A stretch of 64,000 bases of DNA from assembly GCF_013522705.1 (NCBI RefSeq), contig NZ_JAAMRE010000001.1:310001-374000 (forward strand). The letters are read 5' to 3'. This DNA comes from Pseudomonas lurida (lineage in GTDB: Bacteria > Pseudomonadota > Gammaproteobacteria > Pseudomonadales > Pseudomonadaceae). A program made the position numbers and the translations under genes. Positions 57,098 to 64,000 of this stretch are shown here, one piece after another; positions within the stretch are counted from its first letter, which is position 1, and every line of letters starts with the position of its first letter. Under the pieces are notes generated by a model, which was not told where the DNA came from, did no database searches, and saw nothing but the letters and a program-made list of their open reading frames with translations.

Positions 57098-57184
57098 AAC
57101 AAGTCGTGCCGACAGTCAGGTCAATGTCCGCTGCTGCCCGGTCACCCGGGTTCGCGGCGGCGTACATTAGCAGGGTTTGCCGGT

Positions 57185-58009
57185 TTAGCGGCTACTGACC
57201 TGCTGCTCGAGAAGAATCCGGTTCGACAACGACACCAGGTCGCCGTCGTCGGTCAGCACTGTCGTCTTGACGGTACCGATCTCCTCGATTTGCCCTTCGA
57301 CCTCGCCCACACGCACCTGTTGCCCTACCTGGTACAACTCGCGCACGTAGATTCCCGCAAGAATCTGGCCGGCAATTTCCCGGCTTCCTAACCCCATGGC
57401 CAGCGCAACGGCCAGACCAACGGTAATCAAAACAATCACAATCACGTGGTTAAGCAGGTCGGTTTTGACCTCCAACTGGCTGATCGCGACCGAAATACTG
57501 ATGATGATCACCAGCCCCTGAGCAATTCGCCCGAGGCCGGCGGCATAGTCCAACCCCACGCCTTCGGCGGCGCCGCGCACCAGCCCATTGGCCAGTTGCG
57601 CCAGCAATACGCCTACCAGCAACACCAGCGCGCCGCCGAAAACCTTCGGCAAATACAGCGCAAGCATGTCGAGCGTAGCTGAAACTCGCTCAAGTCCAAG
57701 GGACTGGGCCGCAGAAACCAGAAAAATCAACAGAACGAACCAGTAGACGATCTTGCCCACCAGCGTAGAAATCGGCACTTGCAGCCCGGCGCGCCCCAGC
57801 AGCTTGGTCAGGCCGGTGCCGGCCATCAAACGGTCCAGGCCCAGCTTTGCCAGCAGTTTGGACAACAGGGTGTCCAGCAGCTTGGCCACCACAAAGCCCA
57901 GCAGTACCAGGACCAGCGCCCCAAACAGGTTGGGAATGAAATTCGCCACCTTGGTCCACAATGCGGTCATCGCAGTAACCAGGCTCTGAGTCCAGAGATC
58001 AAGTTCCAT
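57185..58009 (-). CDS. cmpX: Mechanosensitive ion channel-type protein CmpX
   Basis: 274 residues. Several transmembrane helices (FIPNLFGALVLVLLGFVVAKLLDTLLSKL; IVYWFVLLIFLVSAAQSL; VFGGALVLLVGVLLAQLANGLV) with a short cytoplasmic beta domain (GIYVRELYQVGQQVRVGEVEGQIEEIGTVKTTV). Related to the MscS channel family; in P. fluorescens and P. aeruginosa it modulates SigX activity. Start at ATG 58009, four bases past the crfX stop. Confidence 0.93.
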   Translation of the reverse strand: MELDLWTQSLVTAMTALWTKVANFIPNLFGALVLVLLGFVVAKLLDTLLSKLLAKLGLDRLMAGTGLTKLLGRAGLQVPISTLVGKIVYWFVLLIFLVSAAQSLGLERVSATLDMLALYLPKVFGGALVLLVGVLLAQLANGLVRGAAEGVGLDYAAGLGRIAQGLVIIISISVAISQLEVKTDLLNHVIVIVLITVGLAVALAMGLGSREIAGQILAGIYVRELYQVGQQVRVGEVEGQIEEIGTVKTTVLTDDGDLVSLSNRILLEQQVSSR

Positions 58010-58013
58010 AGTT

Positions 58014-58259
58014 TCAATCAGCCTTATCAGCAGTGCGAGCAAGAGGTTTACGCCGGGAAACCGGTGACACATGGGCCGAACCGTTGTTCAGCGCCATCAT
58101 CAATGCCGGCAGCCAACGACCCAACAACCCGAACAGATCCCCCGCCCCTACCTGACGGTTGGCGGTTTTCAGCACGCGACCCAGGCACGCATCATCGTCG
58201 CGGTTGGACGGCGAAGCATTGAGCATGTCACGCAAAGACTGTTCGAACGGATCGTGCAT
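58014..58259 (-). CDS. crfX: CrfX protein
   Basis: 81-residue small protein (MHDPFEQSLRDMLNASPSNRDDDACLGRVLKTANRQVGAGDLFGLLGRWLPALMMALNNG) conserved between cmaX and cmpX in Pseudomonas. No domain of known activity. GAGAGGTC precedes the ATG; an earlier TTG is unlikely. Cotranscribed with cmpX. Confidence 0.9.
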   Translation of the reverse strand: MHDPFEQSLRDMLNASPSNRDDDACLGRVLKTANRQVGAGDLFGLLGRWLPALMMALNNGSAHVSPVSRRKPLARTADKAD

Positions 58260-58345
58260 AAAGACCTCTCGCAAGTGATTTAAAAGACGAGGGTAAATTT
58301 CATCGGGTCACATAAGACCCTTCCTACGTTCAGCTCATATTCAGC

Positions 58346-59341
58346 TCAAACCCAGCGCAATCGTCGAAACAGCCACCATTGCCCGAGTGCCACAGTGACC
58401 ATCAGCAGGCACGCAATCATGAATCCGTAGGGGCTGGCCGAGAACGGGATACCCCCAACATTTATGCCCAGCAGGCCAGTCAGGAAACTCATCGGCAGGA
58501 AGATCCCGGTGATGATCCCGAAGCGGTACATGGTGCGGTTCATGCGCACGCTCAAGCGCCGGTCTTCGGCCTCCAGCACAAGCCCCACGCGCTCCCGGGT
58601 CAATTCGAGCTCTTCCAGGTAGCGGGTCAGGCTGTTGTTCAATTCGTTCCAGTAGTCGGCATCGTCGTCACAAAACCAGGGCAATTTAATCCGCGTGAGC
58701 TGGGCAAAAATATCTCGCTGCGGGGCGAGAAAACGCTTGAGCCCGGCTGCGCGCCGACGGATCTGCAAAATGCTGCCGTGCTCCGGAGTATACCGTTCGT
58801 CGGTATCGAGTTTTTCTTCTTCGGTATCGACGATTTCAGACAAATCCGTGACCAGGTCCTGCACTTTATTGGTCAGGTACTGCGCCATATAAAGGATGAG
58901 TTCGGACGCAGTGCGCGGCCCCTTGCCATCCGACAACTGCACCAGCAGCTCATCGGTAGCGCGCAGCGGGCGCAGACGCAGGGAAATCACGCGGTTGGCG
59001 GCGGCGAAAATACGCACCGAAACCATGTCCTCCGGCTCGGCGCCCGGATTGAGGTTGACCCCACGCAGAAACAGCAGCAACTGCGAATCCGGCAGCGGCA
59101 ACAAGCGCGGCCGGGTGTTCTCTTCCAGCAGCAGGTCACAGGCGAATTCACTCAGGCCACTGGATTTGCGCAACCAGGTCTGGGTTTGCGGATGACTGCG
59201 ATCCCAATGCAGCCACAGGCTTTCCTGAGGCTGCAGTTGCAGGTCATCAAGCTCAGTCCGGGCAATCGAACGCGCACCGCCTTTACCGTCCAGCACCAGG
59301 GCATGCACCAGCCCCCATTGCGCGTTTTCTTCCTCGAACAT
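58346..59341 (-). CDS. cmaX: CorA/ZntB-family metal transporter CmaX
   Basis: 331 residues. A large cytoplasmic domain with long helices is followed by two C-terminal transmembrane helices (RFGIITGIFLPMSFLTGLLGINVGGIPF...YGFMIACLLMVTVALGQWWLF). The loop motif reads GINVGGIP in place of GMN, the ZntB-like variant. Start at ATG 59341; a GTG two codons upstream is in frame. Upstream partner of crfX-cmpX-sigX. Confidence 0.9.
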   Translation of the reverse strand: MFEEENAQWGLVHALVLDGKGGARSIARTELDDLQLQPQESLWLHWDRSHPQTQTWLRKSSGLSEFACDLLLEENTRPRLLPLPDSQLLLFLRGVNLNPGAEPEDMVSVRIFAAANRVISLRLRPLRATDELLVQLSDGKGPRTASELILYMAQYLTNKVQDLVTDLSEIVDTEEEKLDTDERYTPEHGSILQIRRRAAGLKRFLAPQRDIFAQLTRIKLPWFCDDDADYWNELNNSLTRYLEELELTRERVGLVLEAEDRRLSVRMNRTMYRFGIITGIFLPMSFLTGLLGINVGGIPFSASPYGFMIACLLMVTVALGQWWLFRRLRWV

Positions 59342-59366
59342 CCTCACCCCAGTCGGCTATTGCAGT

Positions 59367-59858
59367 TTATTCAGGCATTTTCAGCGGGCTGGGCGACACG
59401 ATCACGCCGTTATTGTCGGCATAGATGTATTCGCCCGGGCGGAAGGTCACGCCGGCAAAGGTGACCACGACATTCAGATCGCCAATGCCGCGCTTATCCG
59501 TTTTCATCGGGTGACTGGCCAAAGCCTGCACGCCAAGATCGGTCTGGGCGATGACGTCGACATCGCGGATGCAACCGTAGATCACCATCCCTTCCCAGCC
59601 ATTTTTCGCGGCTTTCTCGGCAATCATGTCACCCAGCAGCGCGCGGCGCAGCGAACCACCACCGTCGACCACCAGCACCTTGCCGGCGCCCGGCTGGTCG
59701 GCCTGTTCCTTGACCAGCGAGTTATCTTCGAAGCACTTGATGGTGACAATCTCGCCGCCAAAGGAATCTCGGCCACCGAAATTGCTGAACATCGGCTCGA
59801 CCACCTGCACCAATTCGGGGTAGGCGTCGCACAGGTCGGGGGTCACGTAATGGTTCAT
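59367..59858 (-). CDS. rraA: RraA-family protein (RNase E inhibitor / aldolase fold)
   Basis: 163 residues, the family length. Contains [13 protein letters not shown], the loop [32 protein letters not shown] and GCIRDVDVI. RraA proteins in E. coli inhibit RNase E; many Pseudomonas relatives are HMG/CHA aldolases, and sequence alone does not decide. AAAGGAA precedes ATG 59858. Confidence 0.92.
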   Translation of the reverse strand: MNHYVTPDLCDAYPELVQVVEPMFSNFGGRDSFGGEIVTIKCFEDNSLVKEQADQPGAGKVLVVDGGGSLRRALLGDMIAEKAAKNGWEGMVIYGCIRDVDVIAQTDLGVQALASHPMKTDKRGIGDLNVVVTFAGVTFRPGEYIYADNNGVIVSPSPLKMPE

Positions 59859-60045
59859 CGAAAAATTCCTTTCTGCCAAAGAAGTGTCTTTCAAGGAAGT
59901 ACCGGGCGAAACGGGTGAGAAACATCCCACTGGTATCGCTGCAACGCAATAGCCTCTACGCGACTGAATATGACCAGAAGCGTTTGGCGCGTCATATCTT
60001 AGCCGCAACCTCACAGGAGCGAAACGCCCTTGGCAGAGCGCTGCG

Positions 60046-61035
60046 TCAAACCGCCGCGAGGGCCTGCGCCGGCACACCGAACAACGGTGTGATGGGGTCT
60101 TTCAACCACTGTTCCACCAAAGGCCAGACCTCGACCTGGGCAGCCTTGCTCACCAGCATCTCGACATGCCCGAAATCATCGGTAAATCCGTGCCTGCGCC
60201 CCAGGCACAGGTACTGGCGATGCTCAGTGCCGACCTGCTCGAACAACTTGCGGCAGGCCCAGTCCGGGTCTTGATGGTCACCCGCCGCACTCACCGCCAA
60301 CAACGGCACGTCGACGTCCGCCAAGCCCTTCCACCAATCACGCTCGGCATCGCCGAAACGCCCGAACAACCCGTGCCAGCGCATGGTTTCAATCAATACC
60401 CCCACCGGCTCATCTTCAGGCCCGCGTTTGAAACGCGCACCGGACACCTCGGCCATTCGCTTGAGAATAAAGCGCCCGCCCCACTCCACCGGGGGAATTT
60501 TCAACGGCCAGTAGTTGCGACTGACCTGACAGCCAAATAACGCGACCGAAGCCACCGCCGGGGCGCCTAAATACTGGCCCCCCAGCGCCGCCGCCAGGGT
60601 CGTGCCGCCCAGGGAGTGTCCGATCCAGTGCGGGATCTGCGCGCTTTGCTCACGCACGAACGCACCGATGGCTGGCAAGTCGTACCGCGCATAATCTGCC
60701 ACCCGGTTGCACGCATAGGCCTGATTGCGCTTAGACAAACCATGGCCGCGCATTTCCGGAATCCACACGTCAAAGCCTCGCCGCGCCAGATAGGCGCCCA
60801 GGCCTATGCCTTTGGGCGAATACCAGAAGCGTCGATTGGAAAAACTGCCGTGCAACAAAATTACCGGGGTGCCCCGGTTTTCCGGGACATCGGCCAGGCC
60901 CAGACGGGTCACGGCCAACTCGACGGTACCGTCGGGGCTATTGCCGGGTTTGAGGCGATACACATCTTCACTCAGGTCGCCACGACGCTCAGCGCTGATC
61001 AGGGCGACAGGAAACAGATTGCTGCTGCTTTGCAT
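60046..61035 (-). CDS. Alpha/beta hydrolase
   Basis: 329 residues. Oxyanion motif [15 protein letters not shown], nucleophile elbow GHSLGG, an Asp late in the core and a His in [15 protein letters not shown]. No signal peptide. The substrate is unknown; lipase or lysophospholipase-like esters are possible. It lies between ppsA and rraA as in P. aeruginosa. The frame extends to a TTG upstream, but ATG 61035 is preferred. Confidence 0.88.
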   Translation of the reverse strand: MQSSSNLFPVALISAERRGDLSEDVYRLKPGNSPDGTVELAVTRLGLADVPENRGTPVILLHGSFSNRRFWYSPKGIGLGAYLARRGFDVWIPEMRGHGLSKRNQAYACNRVADYARYDLPAIGAFVREQSAQIPHWIGHSLGGTTLAAALGGQYLGAPAVASVALFGCQVSRNYWPLKIPPVEWGGRFILKRMAEVSGARFKRGPEDEPVGVLIETMRWHGLFGRFGDAERDWWKGLADVDVPLLAVSAAGDHQDPDWACRKLFEQVGTEHRQYLCLGRRHGFTDDFGHVEMLVSKAAQVEVWPLVEQWLKDPITPLFGVPAQALAAV

Positions 61036-61098
61036 AATGCTCTTGCACAAAAAAGGGCGGCGTCCACACGGATTCCCGCCCTGTACAGATAAGAATGC

Positions 61099-61121
61099 CG
61101 GTCAACCTTCACGGTTGACCG
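61099..61121 (-). terminator. Stem-loop after ppsA
   Basis: CGGTCAACC (61099-61107) and GGTTGACCG (61113-61121), 9-base stem and 5-base loop, 20 bases past the ppsA stop. The downstream minus-strand T content is low (GCATTCTT), so termination may be partial. Confidence 0.65.
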
Positions 61122-61141
61122 ACACTTTTGACGGATCGCCC

Positions 61142-63517
61142 TCAGGCGGACGCTTGGCCTTCCGCCAGGAAGAACCAGGTTTCCAGCACCGAATCGGGGT
61201 TCAGCGAAACGCTTTCGATACCTTGCTCCATCAGCCATTTGGCCAGGTCAGGGTGGTCCGAAGGGCCCTGGCCGCAGATGCCGATGTACTTGCCGGCCTT
61301 ATTACAGGCCTGGATGGCATTGGCCAGCAACTTCTTGACCGCCGGGTTACGCTCGTCGAACAAGTGCGCGATGATCCCGGAGTCACGATCCAGGCCCAGG
61401 GTCAGCTGGGTCAGGTCGTTGGAGCCAATGGAGAAACCATCGAAGAACTCCAGGAACTCTTCGGCCAGGATCGCATTGGATGGCAGCTCGCACATCATGA
61501 TCACGCGCAGCCCGTTTTCACCACGGGACAGACCGTTTTCAGCCAGCAGATCCACTACCTGGCTCGCTTCACCCAGGGTGCGGACGAACGGCACCATGAT
61601 CTCGACGTTGGTCAGGCCCATCTCATTGCGCACGCGCTTGAGGGCACGGCATTCGAGCTCGAAGCAATCACGGAACGCTTCGCTGATGTAGCGCGAGGCA
61701 CCCCGGAAGCCCAGCATCGGGTTTTCTTCTTCCGGCTCGTAGAGCTTGCCGCCGATCAGGTTGGCGTATTCGTTGGACTTGAAGTCCGACAGACGCACGA
61801 TGACTTTTTTCGGGTAGAACGCCGCCGCCAGGGTGCTGATGCCTTCCACCAGCTTCTCAACGTAGAAACCAACCGGGTCGTTGTAGCCGGCGATGCGCTT
61901 GTCGACGCTTTCCTTGATATCCAGCGGCAGGCCGTCGTAGTTCAGCAGCGCCTTGGGGTGCACGCCGATCATGCGGTTGATGATGAACTCCAGGCGAGCC
62001 AGGCCTACACCGGCGTTCGGCAATTGCGCGAAGTCAAAGGCGCGGTCCGGGTTGCCGACGTTCATCATGATCTTGAACGGCAGGTCCGGCATGGCGTCGA
62101 TGGAGTTCTGCTTGATATCGAAGCCCAGTTCGCCTTCGAAGATGAAACCGGTGTCGCCTTCGGCACAGGAAACGGTCACGCCCTGGCCGTCCTTAAGCAG
62201 TTGCGTGGCATTACCGCACCCTACCACCGCAGGAATCCCCAGCTCACGGGCAATGATCGCCGCGTGGCAGGTACGCCCGCCACGGTTGGTGACAATGGCA
62301 CTGGCGCGTTTCATCACCGGTTCCCAGTCCGGGTCGGTCATGTCGGAAACCAGCACGTCGCCTGGCTGAACCTTGTCCATCTCGGACACGTCCTTGATGA
62401 TCCGCACCTTGCCGGCACCGATGCGCTGCCCGATGGCGCGACCTTCCACCAGCACGGTGCCGGTTTCTTTGAGCAGGTAACGCTCCATGACGTTGGCGGA
62501 GGTACGGCTCTTCACGGTTTCCGGGCGCGCCTGAACGATATACAGCTTGCCGTCGTCACCGTCCTTGGCCCACTCGATGTCCATCGGGCACTTGTAGTGC
62601 TTCTCGATGATCATCGCTTGTTTGGCCAGTTCGCTGACTTCAGCGTCGGTCAGGCAGAAACGCGCGCGCTCGGCCTTGTCGACTTCAACGGTTTTTACCG
62701 AGCGACCGGCCTTGGCCTCGTCGCCGTAAATCATCTTGATGGCCTTGCTGCCCAGGTTGCGACGCAGGATGGCCGGGCGACCCGCTTCGAGGGTGCCTTT
62801 GTGTACGTAGAATTCGTCGGGGTTGACCGCGCCTTGTACGACGGTTTCGCCCAGGCCGTAGGCGCCGGTGATAAACACCACGTCACGGAAGCCGGATTCG
62901 GTATCGAGGGTGAACATCACGCCGGCGGTGCCGGTTTCCGAACGCACCATGCGCTGTACGCCGGCAGACAGGGCCACCAGTTTGTGGTCGAAACCCTGGT
63001 GCACACGGTAGGAAATCGCGCGATCGTTGAACAGCGAGGCAAACACTTCCTTGGCCGCGCGGATCACGTTTTCCACGCCGCGAATATTCAGGAAGGTTTC
63101 CTGCTGGCCGGCGAAGGAAGCGTCGGGCAGGTCTTCGGCGGTGGCCGACGAGCGCACGGCAACGGCCATGTCCGGGTTGCCCGCCGACAAGGTGGCAAAC
63201 GCCGCGCGGATTTCTTCGTTGAGCTTTTCGGGGAACTCGGCTTCCATGATCCACTGGCGGATCTGGGCACCGGTCCTGGCCAGGGCATTGACGTCGTCGA
63301 CATCCAGGGCATCCAGCGCGGCGTGGATCTGAGCATTGAGGCCGCTCAGTTCGAGGAAATCGCGGTAAGCCTGGGCCGTGGTGGCGAAACCACCCGGCAC
63401 CGAGACACCAGCGCCTGCAAGATTACTGATCATCTCGCCGAGGGATGCGTTCTTGCCCCCCACATGCTCTACATCATGGACGCCGAGCTTATCGAGGGAA
63501 ACTACGTACTCTACCAA
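61142..63517 (-). CDS. ppsA: Phosphoenolpyruvate synthase
   Basis: 791 residues. It makes PEP from pyruvate and ATP in gluconeogenesis. N-terminal ATP-grasp domain ([39 protein letters not shown]), phosphohistidine swivel ([21 protein letters not shown] with catalytic His) and C-terminal PEP/pyruvate domain ([28 protein letters not shown]). The conserved N-terminus [12 protein letters not shown] begins at a TTG (63517) with GGAGAGA upstream. It is divergent from ppsR. Confidence 0.97.
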   Translation of the reverse strand: MVEYVVSLDKLGVHDVEHVGGKNASLGEMISNLAGAGVSVPGGFATTAQAYRDFLELSGLNAQIHAALDALDVDDVNALARTGAQIRQWIMEAEFPEKLNEEIRAAFATLSAGNPDMAVAVRSSATAEDLPDASFAGQQETFLNIRGVENVIRAAKEVFASLFNDRAISYRVHQGFDHKLVALSAGVQRMVRSETGTAGVMFTLDTESGFRDVVFITGAYGLGETVVQGAVNPDEFYVHKGTLEAGRPAILRRNLGSKAIKMIYGDEAKAGRSVKTVEVDKAERARFCLTDAEVSELAKQAMIIEKHYKCPMDIEWAKDGDDGKLYIVQARPETVKSRTSANVMERYLLKETGTVLVEGRAIGQRIGAGKVRIIKDVSEMDKVQPGDVLVSDMTDPDWEPVMKRASAIVTNRGGRTCHAAIIARELGIPAVVGCGNATQLLKDGQGVTVSCAEGDTGFIFEGELGFDIKQNSIDAMPDLPFKIMMNVGNPDRAFDFAQLPNAGVGLARLEFIINRMIGVHPKALLNYDGLPLDIKESVDKRIAGYNDPVGFYVEKLVEGISTLAAAFYPKKVIVRLSDFKSNEYANLIGGKLYEPEEENPMLGFRGASRYISEAFRDCFELECRALKRVRNEMGLTNVEIMVPFVRTLGEASQVVDLLAENGLSRGENGLRVIMMCELPSNAILAEEFLEFFDGFSIGSNDLTQLTLGLDRDSGIIAHLFDERNPAVKKLLANAIQACNKAGKYIGICGQGPSDHPDLAKWLMEQGIESVSLNPDSVLETWFFLAEGQASA

Positions 63518-63694
63518 GGTGATCTCTCCACTAACTGTGTTGGAAAAGCTCAGGACGCCGACTGCTCGTAGGAGCGTTCGCCAGCGTTTGTGGCCTGGAC
63601 CTGGAAAATAAGTGAGAATGCGTCCCTCTGTGGGACGGCAAAATCGCGCCTATCATATCCAAGATTCGTCATCAGCTTAAGGCCCAGGGCTCAA

Positions 63695-64000
63695 ATGAAA
63701 CGATCTGCTTTCTTTATCTCCGACGGCACCGGCATCACAGCCGAAACCCTGGGCCAAAGCCTGCTCGCGCAGTTCGAAAACATTACCTTCGCCAAATTCA
63801 CGCGACCCTATATCGACAGCGTGGATAAAGCGCGGGCCATGGTACAACAAATCAATCTGGCGGCTGAAAAAGACGGTTTTCGGCCGATCATTTTCGACAC
63901 CATCGTCAATCAGGACATTCGTGAGATCCTCGCCACTTCGAATGGTTTCATGATCGACATCTTCTCCACGTTCCTGGCGCCACTGGAACAGGAGTTGAGC
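63695..64000 (+). CDS. ppsR: PEP synthetase regulatory protein (kinase/pyrophosphorylase), N-terminal part
   Basis: 102 residues to the window edge. The frame starts ATG at 63695 ([27 protein letters not shown]) and carries the N-terminal features of the PpsR/DUF299 family, which inactivates PEP synthase by ADP-dependent phosphorylation and reactivates it by phosphate-dependent removal. Divergent from ppsA, its target. The nucleotide-binding part lies beyond the window. Confidence 0.95.
   Translation, partial: MKRSAFFISDGTGITAETLGQSLLAQFENITFAKFTRPYIDSVDKARAMVQQINLAAEKDGFRPIIFDTIVNQDIREILATSNGFMIDIFSTFLAPLEQELS

Overview
The window is about 64 kb of chromosome from a Pseudomonas of the P. 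fluorescens group. The evidence is the high GC content, the crfX-cmpX-sigX-oprF block, Anr beside the cbb3-oxidase maturation genes, P. fluorescens-type REP/REPIN repeats, and gene orders I know from P. aeruginosa. No rRNA, tRNA, insertion sequence, prophage or CRISPR array was seen. Most of the window is core genome, interrupted by a few accessory stretches.

Region 1 (1-9.1 kb): tail of the cbb3 oxidase maturation operon (fixH end, ccoI, ccoS, a SafE-type membrane protein), then hemN behind a perfect Anr box, anr itself, apt, and on the other strand recR, a zinc-independent MDR oxidoreductase and ybaB. Region 2 (9.1-11.2 kb): dnaX, cotranscribed with ybaB. Region 3 (11.3-19.7 kb) is an accessory stretch between dnaX and the 4.5S RNA gene: a solute-binding protein, a VOC protein, a divergent EamA transporter/LysR pair, a DUF2167 membrane protein, a leaderless muramidase followed at once by an exported SH3-like protein (possible effector/immunity pair), and an unusual SF1 helicase with a small partner. 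Region 4 (19.8-28.5 kb): 4.5S SRP RNA with its promoter, a zinc-ribbon metallopeptidase, ligA, zipA, smc and a GntR regulator whose stop lies two bases from the smc start.

Region 5 (29.1-37.8 kb) is a purine catabolism cluster: xdhA, xdhB, xdhC, guaD, a GntR regulator and a divergent BenE-family permease, with clustered candidate operators. Region 6 (37.8-46.7 kb): yggL, dacB, a CHASE/PAS/GGDEF diguanylate cyclase, rlmKL, rmf behind a structured leader, and pyrD.

Region 7 (46.75-49.5 kb) is the remnant of an SPI-1-like type III secretion locus: an IagB-like transglycosylase, a regulator reduced to the HilA-like DNA-binding domain, a lone SpoA domain (SctQ C-terminus) and a near-complete secretin (SctC/InvG). 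Region 8 (49.7-55.4 kb) is the nitrate assimilation control locus: nasS, nasT, an ANTAR-type two-hexaloop leader with terminator, the nitrate transporter, a PP2C-kinase fusion and cobA. The nitrite and nitrate reductase genes that sit between the kinase and cobA in P. aeruginosa are absent here. Region 9 (55.4-64 kb): oprF, sigX, cmpX, crfX, cmaX, rraA, an alpha/beta hydrolase, ppsA and the start of divergent ppsR.
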